Shown: in pieces, positions 19,527-28,983 of the stretch | Numbering within the stretch: position 1 is the stretch's first letter | Layout of the letters: every line of letters begins with the position of its first letter | Assembly (NCBI RefSeq): GCF_003367195.1 | Contig: NZ_QRGO01000001.1 | Location: 1,102,501-1,166,500, forward strand | Reading direction: 5' to 3' | Length of the DNA: 64,000 nt | DNA from: Undibacter mobilis | GTDB lineage: Bacteria > Pseudomonadota > Alphaproteobacteria > Rhizobiales > Xanthobacteraceae | Notes under the pieces: model-generated | What the model was told of the DNA's origin: nothing | Seen by the model: the letters and a program-made list of their open reading frames with translations, nothing else | Database searches by the model: none | Made by a program: the position numbers and the translations under genes

Positions 19527-19904
19527 ATGCTCGATCTTCTCGCCTCCAGCATCATCGCGGTCTTCACCGGACTTCTGAGTGTCCCGACGCCAGCCGCGAC
19601 GCCCATCGGTCTTTGGCAACACGCCGACGCGTCAATCGAGGCACGCTTCTATCCGTGCGGCGACAAGCTGTGCGCCCGCGTCACCGCGGCCAAGGCGAGC
19701 AATCGCTCGATCCGGAGCGGCACCATGCTGGTCCAGAACGCAGCCCTGACCTCTCACAATATGTGGGAGGGGCGGGTGCTGGATGTCGACAACGGCAATG
19801 TCGTTGCCGGCGTCATCACCTTGCACAGCCGCGATACACTCAACCTCAAAAGCTGCACGGCCTTGGTGTTCTGCCGCATCGACACCTGGAACCGCGTCAA
19901 CTAA
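19527..19904 (+). CDS. DUF2147 domain secreted protein
   Basis: A 125-residue protein with a hydrophobic N-terminal segment and a DUF2147 domain: GLWQHADASIEARFYPCGDKLCARVT and TLNLKSCTALVFCRIDTWNRV. DUF2147 proteins are small periplasmic beta-rich proteins of unknown function. Four cysteines (PCGDKLC, SC, FC) could make disulphides. It has a clear paralogue at 20757-21146 and follows the esterase by 70 bases. Confidence 0.82.
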   Translation: MLDLLASSIIAVFTGLLSVPTPAATPIGLWQHADASIEARFYPCGDKLCARVTAAKASNRSIRSGTMLVQNAALTSHNMWEGRVLDVDNGNVVAGVITLHSRDTLNLKSCTALVFCRIDTWNRVN

Positions 19905-19908
19905 TGGC

Positions 19909-20598
19909 TCATCGAAAACCGGCGGCCAGCGCCACAACTTTGCCGTCGAGCCCCAGGAAGCCGTGATGCGATTTGGCCTGGCAAGGATTGCCGACCGTCT
20001 GGCCGCCATCGAGCCAAGCCACGCGCGCCTTGCCGCCCGCCCATTTGATGAAAGGCTCAACGCCCGCCGGCTGTGTGAAGCGACAGCCATCCTGCCGATG
20101 ATGAATGACGAGCGTGGGCGGTAGCCGTTCCGGTGACCCCAGAATACCCATGACGTGTCGATCCGGACCGGATTCGCGGCTGAGAAAGCCAGCGGTGAGC
20201 ACAAGAGCGTCGGGCCTCGCGCCACGGGCGATGCCACCTGCCGCGCGCAAGGTGCCGCGGCTGGTCGCGATCACCGTCACCGGACTCTTGATCCCGCGCA
20301 TGTAATTCACGGCCGCTGCGAGATCGACATTGGCGTCAACGACCAGCACGGCGAGCCCCTGCGCCTTGTAGGCCTCGCGCGTGCGCACCAGCTGATTGTT
20401 CTTGAGGTTGCCAATACTTCCGCCGGGACCCGCCTGCAGGTCGCCATCGCCGCCCGGCAACAGGATCACGCTGGCCTTCGGCGATGCCGGTTTCAGCAAC
20501 ACCGCCTTCGAACCGTCGATCGTCACGGTTTCATCTGCCCAAGCCGGGCTCGCCAAAGCGAGCGCCGCAGCAAAAGCCATAATGCACCTGATTGTCAT
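19909..20598 (-). CDS. Exported small alpha/beta-hydrolase-like protein
   Basis: A 229-residue protein with a signal peptide (AFAAALALASPAWADE). The fold is suggested by ASVILLPGGDGDL (oxyanion strand), VTVIATSRGTLRAAG (nucleophile elbow T-S-R-G), TLVIHHRQDGC (acid region) and SHHGFLGLDGK (catalytic His). The substrate is not identifiable. It is convergent with the first DUF2147 gene and divergent from the second. Confidence 0.75.
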   Translation of the reverse strand: MTIRCIMAFAAALALASPAWADETVTIDGSKAVLLKPASPKASVILLPGGDGDLQAGPGGSIGNLKNNQLVRTREAYKAQGLAVLVVDANVDLAAAVNYMRGIKSPVTVIATSRGTLRAAGGIARGARPDALVLTAGFLSRESGPDRHVMGILGSPERLPPTLVIHHRQDGCRFTQPAGVEPFIKWAGGKARVAWLDGGQTVGNPCQAKSHHGFLGLDGKVVALAAGFR

Positions 20599-20756
20599 AT
20601 TCGCCCCCGCAATCTTTAACGCGTCATTCTCCCGAGCCTAGGCGAAGGCGCGTATGAAACAAACTGTGCCGCACTGCGCCGACGATTGTGCGCGGCACAC
20701 GACAGGCATTGGCCGCCGTTCCTGCTAGACTCCGCGCAACGACAAAGGAGGAAACG

Positions 20757-21146
20757 ATGGCCAGGACCATTTCAAAAGTTGCCTCGCGCATGGCTGCGGC
20801 TTCAATGCTTGTTGCCTTCTCCACGGCCGCTTTCGCCAATGACCCCACCGGGACGTGGGTGCGGCCTTCCACCGGTACGCAGGTGAACTTCTACAACTGC
20901 GGCAGCAAACTCTGCGCGCGCATCACGGCCGTCAAAGATCAATCCCGCAAGAATACGATCGGCACCGTCATCATGAAAGGCGCGGCGAAGTCGGGCGACA
21001 ACACCTGGAAGGGCGACTTGCTCAATACCGAAAACGGCAAGACCTATTCCGGCGTCGTCACACTCGAGGGCGCCAATGCGCTGAACCTGAAAGGCTGCGT
21101 CGCAGTCGTCATGTGCAGTGGCGAGACGTGGCAGAGGGTGAAGTAG
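20757..21146 (+). CDS. DUF2147 domain secreted protein
   Basis: A 129-residue paralogue of the 19527 gene. It has a signal peptide ending at AAFAN, then DPTGTWVRPSTGTQVNFYNC and CGSKLCARITAVKD, and finishes with LNLKGCVAVVMCSGETWQRVK, the same cysteine pattern and ending as its paralogue. A strong Shine-Dalgarno AAAGGAGG sits just before the ATG at 20757, fixing the start. Function unknown. Confidence 0.85.
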   Translation: MARTISKVASRMAAASMLVAFSTAAFANDPTGTWVRPSTGTQVNFYNCGSKLCARITAVKDQSRKNTIGTVIMKGAAKSGDNTWKGDLLNTENGKTYSGVVTLEGANALNLKGCVAVVMCSGETWQRVK

Positions 21147-21154
21147 GTTTGTCC

Positions 21155-21188
21155 GTCATTCCGGGACGCCGCGGCGCCCTGGAATGAC
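21155..21188. repeat. GTCATTCC...GGAATGAC intergenic palindrome
   Basis: GTCATTCC (21155-21162) and GGAATGAC (21181-21188) flank a GC-rich core GGGACGCCGCGGCGCCCT that can also pair. It lies directly after the DUF2147 stop and is one copy of the dispersed family in this window. Confidence 0.8.
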
Positions 21189-21231
21189 GATCACGGGGAC
21201 ATTTCCCGCCGTGACACGTTAGTGTGTCGCC

Positions 21232-23277
21232 ATGACAGCGCCCTCGAATCCGCCCCACACCAACCGCCTTGCTGCGGCAACGTCGCCTTACTTGCTGCAG
21301 CATCAGCACAATCCGGTCGACTGGTGGCAGTGGGGCCCCGAAGCGCTCGCGGAGGCGAAAAAGTCGAACCGGCCCATCCTGCTGTCGGTGGGCTATGCCG
21401 CGTGCCACTGGTGCCATGTCATGGCGCATGAAAGCTTCGAGGACGAAGCCACCGCGGCGGTGATGAACGCGCTGTTCGTCAACATCAAGGTCGACCGCGA
21501 GGAGCGGCCGGACATCGACCAGATCTACATGAACGCGCTGCATCTGCTGGGCGAGCAGGGCGGCTGGCCGCTCACGATGTTCCTGACGCCGGCCGGCGAG
21601 CCGGTGTGGGGCGGCACCTATTTTCCGAAAGAGGCCAAGTTCGGCCGCGCGGCCTTCACCGACATTTTGCGCGAGGTGTCGCGGCTGTTTCGCGAGGAGC
21701 CGGACAAGATCGAGCAGAACCGCGCAGCCCTCATGGCGCGCCTCGCCGAGGCAGCACATCCGGCAGGCAAGGCCACCATCGGGCTCAAGGAGCTGGACGG
21801 GGCAGCACGGCAGCTCGGCAACGCCTTCGACAGCGTCCGGGGCGGGCTGCGCGGCGCGCCGAAATTCCCGCAGGCGGCGCTGTTCGAAATGCTGTGGCGT
21901 GCCGGCCAGCGCACCGGCGACGCGCGGTTCTTCGAGCTTTTCGACCTGACGCTGACCCATATTTGCGAGGGCGGCATCTATGACCACCTCGGCGGCGGCT
22001 TTGCCCGCTACTCCGTGGATGAGCGCTGGCTGGTGCCGCATTTCGAGAAGATGCTGTACGACAATGCCCAGCTTCTCGCCCTTCTTGCTGCAGCATGGAC
22101 CCGCAGCAAAAACCCGCTCTACCGCGCCCGGGCGACCGAGACCGTCGGCTGGCTCAAGCGGGAAATGACCAACGCAAACAAGGCTTTCTGCTCATCCCTC
22201 GATGCCGATTCGGAAGGTGAGGAGGGCAAGTTCTATGTCTGGTCGCTGGCGGAAATCCGGGACATCCTGGGCGCGGACGCCGACTATTTCGCAGCGCAAT
22301 ATGATGTGACCGCCGAAGGCAACTTCGAAGGTCACAATATTCTCAACCAGCTCAAGCACTTACCGCGCACAATAGAGGACGGCGCGGCAGGGCGGCCTGG
22401 CGAGGCCCGGTTGGCCATGTTGCGCGGTAAGTTGGTGATCGAGCGTGAGAAACGTATCCGGCCTGGACTTGACGATAAGGTCCTGGCGGACTGGAATGGG
22501 TTGATGATCGCGGCGCTGGCCGAGGCTGCGACCGCGTTCGACGCGCCGGAGTGGCTCGTCATGGCGCGGCAGGCTTTCGACTTCGTTTCCGATCAAATGA
22601 CGCACGACGACCGGCTCGGCCATTCCTGGCGCGCCGGGCAATTGCTGCTGCCGGGGCTGGCCTCCGACTACGCCTGCATGATCAAGGCGGCGCTGGCGCT
22701 CAACGAGGCGACCGGCCAGCGCGCCTATCTCGACCGCGCCGTGACCTGGCAGCAAGCGCTCGACCGGCACTACACCAATCCCGCCAATGGCGGCTACTTC
22801 CTCACCGCCGACGATGCCGAAGGGCTGATCGTGCGGCCGGCGAGTGCAAGCGACGACGCCACGCCGAACCCGAATGCCGTTGCCGCCGAGAATCTGGTGC
22901 GGCTTGCCGCGCTCACCGGCGACGATCAATGGCGCATACGGGCGGACGCATTGCTCGAGGGCATTCTGGCCGGCGCAACGCAGAACCTGTTCGGCCATGT
23001 GGCGCTGCTCAACGCGCTCGATTTCCGGCTGCGCGCCGCCGAAATCGTCTGCACGGGACCGGACGCCGAAACCTTCGCGCAAGAGGCTCTGAAGCTGCCG
23101 CACCTGTCCCGCATCGTGCTGCGCGCGCCGTCGGCCGACTCGCTTCCGCCATCGCATCCGGCACAGGACAAGGTGAAAGCGATATCGGGAAGTTCGGCCT
23201 TCATTTGCGTCGGCGAGCGTTGCTCGCTGCCGGTGACGGATCCGGGCAAGATCGCGGAGGCGGTTAAGGCGTTCTGA
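21232..23277 (+). CDS. YyaL/SPATA20-type thioredoxin-domain (DUF255) protein
   Basis: A 681-residue protein of the widespread SSP411/YyaL family. The N-terminal DUF255 thioredoxin-like domain contains [15 protein letters not shown] and the redox-type CHWCHVM motif (residues ~62-68), followed by [28 protein letters not shown]. The remaining ~500 residues form an (alpha/alpha)6-barrel like that of N-acylglucosamine 2-epimerases ([31 protein letters not shown] region). The reaction is not established for bacterial members. The start at 21232 matches the family N terminus ([14 protein letters not shown]). Confidence 0.93.
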   Translation: MTAPSNPPHTNRLAAATSPYLLQHQHNPVDWWQWGPEALAEAKKSNRPILLSVGYAACHWCHVMAHESFEDEATAAVMNALFVNIKVDREERPDIDQIYMNALHLLGEQGGWPLTMFLTPAGEPVWGGTYFPKEAKFGRAAFTDILREVSRLFREEPDKIEQNRAALMARLAEAAHPAGKATIGLKELDGAARQLGNAFDSVRGGLRGAPKFPQAALFEMLWRAGQRTGDARFFELFDLTLTHICEGGIYDHLGGGFARYSVDERWLVPHFEKMLYDNAQLLALLAAAWTRSKNPLYRARATETVGWLKREMTNANKAFCSSLDADSEGEEGKFYVWSLAEIRDILGADADYFAAQYDVTAEGNFEGHNILNQLKHLPRTIEDGAAGRPGEARLAMLRGKLVIEREKRIRPGLDDKVLADWNGLMIAALAEAATAFDAPEWLVMARQAFDFVSDQMTHDDRLGHSWRAGQLLLPGLASDYACMIKAALALNEATGQRAYLDRAVTWQQALDRHYTNPANGGYFLTADDAEGLIVRPASASDDATPNPNAVAAENLVRLAALTGDDQWRIRADALLEGILAGATQNLFGHVALLNALDFRLRAAEIVCTGPDAETFAQEALKLPHLSRIVLRAPSADSLPPSHPAQDKVKAISGSSAFICVGERCSLPVTDPGKIAEAVKAF

Positions 23278-25608
23278 TCAACCCGCCTTCTTGAGAACCT
23301 TAGCCGCGCCGAGCCACTGGCTCCACGGCTCCGGCGCGATGAGACCGCTGCTGATACGCACCGGCCAAATAACGTTGCTCGCATCCATACGGCCGATCAC
23401 CGATGGTTTGTGCAGATGCTGGTTGTCCGGGTCGAGGCGAACGTCGAAGCCCGACGGCGCGCGGATCGTACGGCCGGCTAGCGCACGGCGCACCGCCTGT
23501 GTTTCCGTGGTACCGGCCGCGGTGACTGCCTGAACCCAGAGATTGAAACCAATCCATGTCGCTTCCATCGGATCGTTGGTCAGCGCCTTGTCGTCACCGG
23601 TGAAGCGGCGCCATTCGGCGATGAATGCGTGATTCTCCGGCGTGTCCAGGGTCTGCAGATAATTCCACGCCACCATGTGGCCGATGAGATTGCGTTCATG
23701 CAGCGCCGGCATTTCCGCTTCGCCCAATGACAGGCTCATCACCGGCAGAATGTCAGCATCAAGGCCCTGACGGGCGCGCTCACGGAAAAAATGGACATTG
23801 GAGTCACCCGACAGCGTGGCAATGATGGCACCGCCCTTGCCGCAGAACTTGCGGATGCGATGTACCGTGTCGCGCCAATCGGTTTCGTCGAATGGCGTAT
23901 AAAGTTCGTCCACCGCATCGTCGCCGATATTATGCGCATCCTTGAGATAATTGCGGATGATGGCGTTGGTCGTGCGCGGATAGACGTAATCGGTGCCGAC
24001 AAGGAAGAAGCGGCGGCGGCCAAGCTCGATCAGATGATCGACGGCGGGGAGGGCCTGTTGCTGCGGCGTCGCGCCGGTGTAGATGACATGCGCCGACTGC
24101 TCCTGACCTTCGTATTGGCTCGGATAGAACAGCAGGCCATTGTACTGCGCCAATACCGGCAATACCTGCTTGCGCGAAGCTGAGGTCCAGCAACCGAAAA
24201 TGGCCGCCGCCTTGTGGTCGCGCAACAGCGCTTCGGCCTGGCCGGCATAGGCTTTGACGTCCGAGCGCGGATCGAGGATTGCCGCTTCGACCGGACGGCC
24301 GAGTAGGCCGCCTGCTTCATTGAGCTTCTCGATCAGCATTACCAGCATCTGCTGCAGCGGCCGCTCGCTGGCGGTCAGCGTGCCGGACAGCGAATGCAGG
24401 ATGCCCACTTTGATCGAGCCGTGGTCAAGATCAGCAAAGTAGCGGCTGACCGACGCGGTCAGCGATTGCGCGCGGGCGATCAGATCATCGGCCGTGGACA
24501 GCACCGCATCGCCGGCCCCGGCGACATCGGAGACGACGGCGCGAATGCTCGGCAAGGTCTCGCTGACGGTGACGGCGACTTTGCGGGCATCAGTGCCGAT
24601 GTGGTCCAGCTTGGCAATCTGCTGCTCCATCAGCCGGGTGACGTTTTCGTTGACCTGGCTCATCGCCGCAACACTCTGGTCAACGGCCACAATGGCTTCG
24701 GCTGCTTCGTTCACCGCGGCCTGAATATCATGGACCTGGGTCGAGACTTCCTTGGTCGCCATCTCGGTGCGGCGCGACAACTCCTTGACCTCGGCGGCGA
24801 CGACCGAGAAGCCGCGGCCGGATTCGCCGGCCCGCGCCGCTTCGATCGTCGCATTGAGCGCCAGCAGCGAGGTCTGCTTCGCGATCGCCTGGATCAGCTT
24901 GATGACCTGTTCGATCCGCGCGGCGGCGAGCCCGAGGTTGCGCATGGTCTCGTCGGCGCGCGCCAGCTCGGTGACCGTGCGCGTGGTTGCAGCGCGGGCC
25001 TCATCCACCTGGCGTGACGAAGTGACCGCCAGCGCCTGCACGTCGCGCGCCGCAGCCGCAACGCCAGCGACTTCCTCCGCGGCCTGGGCGGCAGCGTCGG
25101 ATGAATACATTACCTGCTGCGCCATCAGGCGATTGGTCTGCGCCAATTCATCGGCCGTGCCGCGGATACGTTCGCCGGCCATGGTGAAAGCATTGACGAC
25201 GTCGTCGATGGCACGGCGGAAATTGCCAGTGAAAAAATGGCGGCCGGCATGATGCAGCCGCGCTTCTGTTTCGCGGCGGCTCTGATCGACCGACAAGGTA
25301 TCGGCCTCGATCAAGGCGGCACGGATCTGGCTCGCAGTGTCGCCGAAGTTACGAATCGCGCCGTCGCCAAGGCGCTCCGGCAGGCTGGTATAGCGATCGC
25401 CGCCGGCAATGGCGCCGATCGAGGCAATGATCGCAGCCAGCCGGCTTTCGGCAAATGAACCGACAGCCAGCGCCCCGCCAAGACCGACAGCAAGCGCGAT
25501 CCAGATCGAACCCGACAAATAGAACGCCGCAACGACGGCGTTGCAGACAACAAACACCGGCACCGCGATCCACAGGGCGGGCCGCGGAATTCGATTTCGG
25601 GCGGACAT
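23278..25608 (-). CDS. Chemoreceptor signalling domain fused to an UrtA-like solute-binding domain
   Basis: A 776-residue fusion. Residues ~11-50 are a close pair of transmembrane helices. Residues ~150-390 are coiled coil with a methyl-accepting-type signalling tip at ~232-290 ([20 protein letters not shown], then GRGFSVVAAEVKELSRR). Residues ~398-770 match the urea/short-chain-amide binding protein UrtA/FmdD: VGILHSLSGTLTASERPLQ, GCWTSASRKQVLPV, NGLLFYPSQYEGQE, GTDYVYPRTTNAI, LTNDPMEATWIGFN. No membrane segment separates the signalling and binding domains, so both should be cytoplasmic. The role would be sensing an internal solute; neither urt nor che genes are adjacent. Convergent with the YyaL-type gene (stops abut). 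Confidence 0.88.
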   Translation of the reverse strand: MSARNRIPRPALWIAVPVFVVCNAVVAAFYLSGSIWIALAVGLGGALAVGSFAESRLAAIIASIGAIAGGDRYTSLPERLGDGAIRNFGDTASQIRAALIEADTLSVDQSRRETEARLHHAGRHFFTGNFRRAIDDVVNAFTMAGERIRGTADELAQTNRLMAQQVMYSSDAAAQAAEEVAGVAAAARDVQALAVTSSRQVDEARAATTRTVTELARADETMRNLGLAAARIEQVIKLIQAIAKQTSLLALNATIEAARAGESGRGFSVVAAEVKELSRRTEMATKEVSTQVHDIQAAVNEAAEAIVAVDQSVAAMSQVNENVTRLMEQQIAKLDHIGTDARKVAVTVSETLPSIRAVVSDVAGAGDAVLSTADDLIARAQSLTASVSRYFADLDHGSIKVGILHSLSGTLTASERPLQQMLVMLIEKLNEAGGLLGRPVEAAILDPRSDVKAYAGQAEALLRDHKAAAIFGCWTSASRKQVLPVLAQYNGLLFYPSQYEGQEQSAHVIYTGATPQQQALPAVDHLIELGRRRFFLVGTDYVYPRTTNAIIRNYLKDAHNIGDDAVDELYTPFDETDWRDTVHRIRKFCGKGGAIIATLSGDSNVHFFRERARQGLDADILPVMSLSLGEAEMPALHERNLIGHMVAWNYLQTLDTPENHAFIAEWRRFTGDDKALTNDPMEATWIGFNLWVQAVTAAGTTETQAVRRALAGRTIRAPSGFDVRLDPDNQHLHKPSVIGRMDASNVIWPVRISSGLIAPEPWSQWLGAAKVLKKAG

Positions 25609-25738
25609 TCCAAACTCGATTTTCGGAAAGTTTCGCCTATCAAAGTCGCCCGAATATGGTTTCCAAATTCTTGTCGCAGGTGCGCAAACACCGCATCAAT
25701 TGTCGGCAAACGCGCTCAAGTTTTAGGCGCGATTCCGA

Positions 25739-26701
25739 TCACCGCTTCTTTGTATTCGTGTCGTGCGCCGCACCGTGCCTGATCGAGCGCCAATCGAGCG
25801 CCGCGATTTCGTCCTTGATCCAATCGCGGAATGCATCCGCGGCCGGCGGCCGTTTCCGGTTCTTGGGGCCCACCAGATAAAATGCGCGATTGGATCCCAG
25901 AGCCAGCGGAAACGGCATGACAAGATGGCCGCTGCGCAGATCGTCATAGGCCAGGATGTCGTAAGTCAGCAGCACGCCAGCGCCTTCGCAGGCGGCGTCG
26001 AGTGCATGATCGGCGCTATTGAAACGCAGGCCGCGCCGCAGATCCACCGCGCCTGAGCCCGCGGTTTTAAACCAGACGCTCCAATCCGGCCGCGCAACCG
26101 GTGCCGGAAGCGACTCGTCATGGATGAGGCGGAAACGCGCGAGATCGTCCGGCGAATGGATCGGTCCGTGCTTTTCCAGAAGCCGCGGGCTGCAAACCGG
26201 CACGAAGTACACGTCGGTCAGCAGGTCAAATTCGAGCGTGGCGTCAGGCTTCGGCGGCACCGCCATATTGCGCAACGCCATGTCGATGCCGTCATTGACG
26301 AAGTTGGCATTCGTGGCGGTCGCTGAAATACGAATATCGATGTCAGGATGGGCAGCCGCGAACCGATAAAGCCGCGGCACCAGCCATTTCGCTGTCAGGC
26401 CCGGCGAGGTGCTGAGCACAAGCACGCGCCCGCTCTTCGCGGCATCGAAAGAAGCCACCGCATCGCGGATATGGGCAAAGCCGGTTTGCAGGCCTGGATA
26501 GAGCTGCCGGCCGGCGGCCGTGAGCGCAATGGCGCGCACGCGACGCTCGAACAGCTTGACGCCCAGCATCTCCTCAAGAGCGCGGATCTGGTGGCTGAGC
26601 GCCCCGGGGGTGACGTTCAGCTCGCCCGCCGCCTGGGTCAGGCTCAAGTGGCGTGCCGCCGCCTCGAAAGCACGCAGCGCGGATAGCGGGGGCATGGCCA
26701 T
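25739..26701 (-). CDS. LysR family regulator (GcvA-like)
   Basis: A ~320-residue LysR-type regulator. The N-terminal winged HTH reads LSALRAFEAAARHLSLTQAAGELNVTPGALSHQIRALE, of the type found in GcvA relatives, and a periplasmic-binding-like effector domain follows. Starts at 26707 (GTG), 26701 or 26695 are possible; a GAGGTG upstream suits 26701 or 26695. It is divergent from the small gene at 26838, and two copies of TTGAG-N5-CTCAAC lie in the 136-base gap between them, one 20 bases from its start, implying autoregulation plus control of the neighbour. Confidence 0.9.
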   Translation of the reverse strand: MAMPPLSALRAFEAAARHLSLTQAAGELNVTPGALSHQIRALEEMLGVKLFERRVRAIALTAAGRQLYPGLQTGFAHIRDAVASFDAAKSGRVLVLSTSPGLTAKWLVPRLYRFAAAHPDIDIRISATATNANFVNDGIDMALRNMAVPPKPDATLEFDLLTDVYFVPVCSPRLLEKHGPIHSPDDLARFRLIHDESLPAPVARPDWSVWFKTAGSGAVDLRRGLRFNSADHALDAACEGAGVLLTYDILAYDDLRSGHLVMPFPLALGSNRAFYLVGPKNRKRPPAADAFRDWIKDEIAALDWRSIRHGAAHDTNTKKR

Positions 26702-26720
26702 GGGCACCTCACACCTATGA

Positions 26721-26736
26721 TTGAGGTTAGCTCAAC
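26721..26736. promoter_or_regulatory. LysR-type operator, copy 1 (TTGAG-N5-CTCAAC)
   Basis: TTGAG-GTTAG-CTCAAC, a dyad containing the T-N11-A signature of LysR boxes, just upstream of the LysR gene. The same half-sites recur at 26799-26814 and 53167-53182. Confidence 0.65.
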
Positions 26737-26798
26737 TATCGCCTGAGACCTTATCCTTTGCCGAAAGGCCTTAATAGAGCGATTCTGGCACCATAGAG

Positions 26799-26814
26799 TT
26801 GAGCTTTACTCAAC
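26799..26814. promoter_or_regulatory. LysR-type operator, copy 2 (TTGAG-N5-CTCAAC)
   Basis: TTGAG-CTTTA-CTCAAC, preceded by a G that extends the dyad to six bases per arm (26798-26814). It lies 24 bases before the ATG of the 26838 gene. Confidence 0.65.
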
Positions 26815-26837
26815 AGCCAGAGTCACGGAGGTTTGCC

Positions 26838-27068
26838 ATGGCCATTGCTCGCCCGCTGGGATTTCAAGTGATCGCCTTGCCGTCGGTCCAAGAACCCAAG
26901 CCCGGTCTGCTGCGTCGCCTGTTCGACTCGCTGCTCGAATCACGAGAGCAACACGCCCAGAAGACAGTGGACGCTTATGTCGCCCGCAACGGCTCACGCC
27001 TCACCGACAGTCTGGAGCGGGAGATTGGCGAGCGTCTTCTGGACGGCGGCGTGAAATTTCGTCCGTAG
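26838..27068 (+). CDS. Small conserved hypothetical protein divergent from LysR
   Basis: A 76-residue protein, MAIARPLGFQVIALPSVQ..., with a C-terminal half rich in charged residues (LLRRLFDSLLESREQHAQK, SLEREIGERLL) predicted to be helical. GGAGG lies at the right distance before the ATG at 26838, and a LysR operator precedes that. I recall similar small proteins in Bradyrhizobium-type genomes but no function. It has no signal peptide or membrane segment. Confidence 0.75.
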   Translation: MAIARPLGFQVIALPSVQEPKPGLLRRLFDSLLESREQHAQKTVDAYVARNGSRLTDSLEREIGERLLDGGVKFRP

Positions 27069-27145
27069 GCAAATCCCCATCGCCTGTGCGGACCCCTCTC
27101 AACCGCACGCGCGCGAGGCCGCCCGTAGTTCCCCTCCGGGCGGCC

Positions 27146-28084
27146 TCACTTGTTTGCCGGAGACGCGTTCCGACCGCGACCGATAAGGTCGTGCGCAGTG
27201 CGCTCGAGCTCGCCGCGCAGAAACACGTGTGCTGGGTCGCTCTGGAAGCGCTGGTGCCAGACCATGTACATCGGCAGATCGGTGATACCGTCTTTGAGCG
27301 GAATGGCGGCCTGCGCGAAGGGCTTCATCATGCCGCCGCGCAACAGGCTCGGCATCGAGACCAGCAGATCGGTGCCCTGAAGGAAGGCCGGCACGCCATA
27401 GAAGTTCGGCACCTCGATCGCGATATCGCGCGCGATCTTTTTCGCCGCCAGCCGCCGGTCGAATTCCAGCCGTTCATTGTCCGGATAGACCACCGTGATG
27501 TGGCGCGCTTTGAAATAGGCATTGAGGTTGCGCGGCGCCGCGCGGCTCGCGGCGTCGTAGAAGCAGACATAGCGGTCGCGGAATAACAGGCGCTGGAATA
27601 CATCGGTGGCAACCGGCGGCCGCGGCGTGATCAACAGATCGCAGCGTCCCTCACGCAGCATCTCGCCGCTCGGCAACCCGGAGGGAATGACGCGCAGGTC
27701 GATGCGCTCGGTCTGCATCGACAACCGCGCCAAGAGCGGCGGCAGCAACAGATCGCGCTGGAAATCATTGGCTGCGACGGTGAGCGACAGCCGCGCCGTC
27801 TTCGGGTCGAAGGCAGCGCCCTGGGCAAACGCCTTCATACCGTCGAGCAGGTCGCGCGCACGGGCTGCCAGCGAATGGGCGTGCGCGGTAGCGACAATGC
27901 CGCGGCCCGATTTGACGAACAGCGGATCGGCGACGATCGAGCGCAACTTATCGAGGCCGTGGCTGACCGCCGATTGCGTGACGCCAAGCCGGGACGCCGC
28001 GGCGGTGACCGAGCCCTCCTCGAGCACGGCCAGGAAAAGCCGCAGGTTCTGGCCATCGAGGGCCGAATAATCGATTTTGCTCAT
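27146..28084 (-). CDS. LysR family regulator (NodD/LinR-like), divergent from pcaHG
   Basis: A 312-residue LysR-type regulator: HTH at ~10-70 (LRLFLAVLEEGSVTAAASRLG, VTQSAVSHGLDKLR, DPLFVKSGRG) and an effector domain with LSLTVAANDFQRDLLLPPLL. The N-terminal pattern with GQNLRLFLAVL...VTQSAVSHGLDKLR fits the NodD/NahR side of the family rather than PcaQ. Its divergent position 116 bases from pcaH suggests that it controls pcaHG in response to an aromatic ligand, which is inference. Confidence 0.9.
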   Translation of the reverse strand: MSKIDYSALDGQNLRLFLAVLEEGSVTAAASRLGVTQSAVSHGLDKLRSIVADPLFVKSGRGIVATAHAHSLAARARDLLDGMKAFAQGAAFDPKTARLSLTVAANDFQRDLLLPPLLARLSMQTERIDLRVIPSGLPSGEMLREGRCDLLITPRPPVATDVFQRLLFRDRYVCFYDAASRAAPRNLNAYFKARHITVVYPDNERLEFDRRLAAKKIARDIAIEVPNFYGVPAFLQGTDLLVSMPSLLRGGMMKPFAQAAIPLKDGITDLPMYMVWHQRFQSDPAHVFLRGELERTAHDLIGRGRNASPANK

Positions 28085-28091
28085 GTATTAC

Positions 28092-28102
28092 ATGATAATC
28101 AT
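28092..28102. promoter_or_regulatory. Candidate operator in the LysR-pcaH divergent region
   Basis: ATGAT-A-ATCAT, a short perfect dyad 8 bases upstream of the LysR start, in a locally AT-rich stretch. It does not resemble the known PcaQ site, as expected from the regulator's subfamily. Short enough that chance is possible. Confidence 0.35.
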
Positions 28103-28200
28103 TCTATTTATCGGCGCTATCGAAATCGCTCATCCTGTCCCGAAGTCGGCGGCTCCTTATCCAGCCGCCATTTTTTATGGGAGCAGCTCAAGGAAACCCG

Positions 28201-28980
28201 ATGAACATCCAGGGACAGCCATTCGTCGCCGACGAGCCGGGATCCGTGCATCCGCAGCACAATCCGCTCGAATTCTTCTCGCGCGACCGCGCGATGCAGC
28301 CGCCGGCCTATCAACCGATCTACAAGACTTCGGTGGCGCGTTCCCCGCGCCGCGCGCTTTTATCGCTCGACCAGTCGCTCGGCGACATCACTGGCCCGGT
28401 GTTCGGCCACAACGACATCGGCTTGCTCGATAACGACCTGATCCGCAACTACGCCAAGACCGGCGATCCAATCGGCGAGCGCATCATCGTGCACGGCCGC
28501 GTGCTCGACGAATGTGGACGACCGGTGCCGCGCACGCTGGTTGAATTCTGGCAGGCCAACGCCTCGGGTCGCTACCGGCACAAGAAGGATACGTATCTCG
28601 CGCCGATCGATCCGAACTTCGGCGGCTGTGGCCGCACGCTCACCGACGAGAACGGCTACTACTATTTCCGGACCGTCAAACCCGGCCCGTATCCGTGGCG
28701 CAACTACGTCAACTCATGGCGCCCCGCCCATATCCACTTCTCGATCTTCGGCACCGGCTTCATCCAGCGCCTGATCACCCAGATGTATTTCGAGGGCGAT
28801 CCGCTCATCAAGATCTGCCCGATCGTCAATGTCGTGCCGGACAGGGACGCCATCGATCGTCTGATCGCACCCCTCGATGTCAACGCGGCGGTGCCCGACG
28901 ACTGTCTCACCTATCGTTTCGACATCGTTCTGCGGGGCCGCCGCTCCACCTTGTTCGAGAACCGGCTGGAGGGAAACTGA
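28201..28980 (+). CDS. pcaH: Protocatechuate 3,4-dioxygenase beta subunit
   Basis: A 259-residue intradiol ring-cleavage dioxygenase subunit that carries the Fe(III) site. The ligand set of two tyrosines and two histidines can be placed: Tyr in SGRYRHKKD, Tyr in PGPYPWRN, and the two His of [12 protein letters not shown]. With PcaG it opens protocatechuate to 3-carboxy-cis,cis-muconate in the beta-ketoadipate pathway. AAGGAAA precedes the ATG at 28201. pcaG begins four bases after its stop. No pcaB, C, D or Q is visible nearby. Confidence 0.96.
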   Translation: MNIQGQPFVADEPGSVHPQHNPLEFFSRDRAMQPPAYQPIYKTSVARSPRRALLSLDQSLGDITGPVFGHNDIGLLDNDLIRNYAKTGDPIGERIIVHGRVLDECGRPVPRTLVEFWQANASGRYRHKKDTYLAPIDPNFGGCGRTLTDENGYYYFRTVKPGPYPWRNYVNSWRPAHIHFSIFGTGFIQRLITQMYFEGDPLIKICPIVNVVPDRDAIDRLIAPLDVNAAVPDDCLTYRFDIVLRGRRSTLFENRLEGN

Positions 28981-28983
28981 CCC

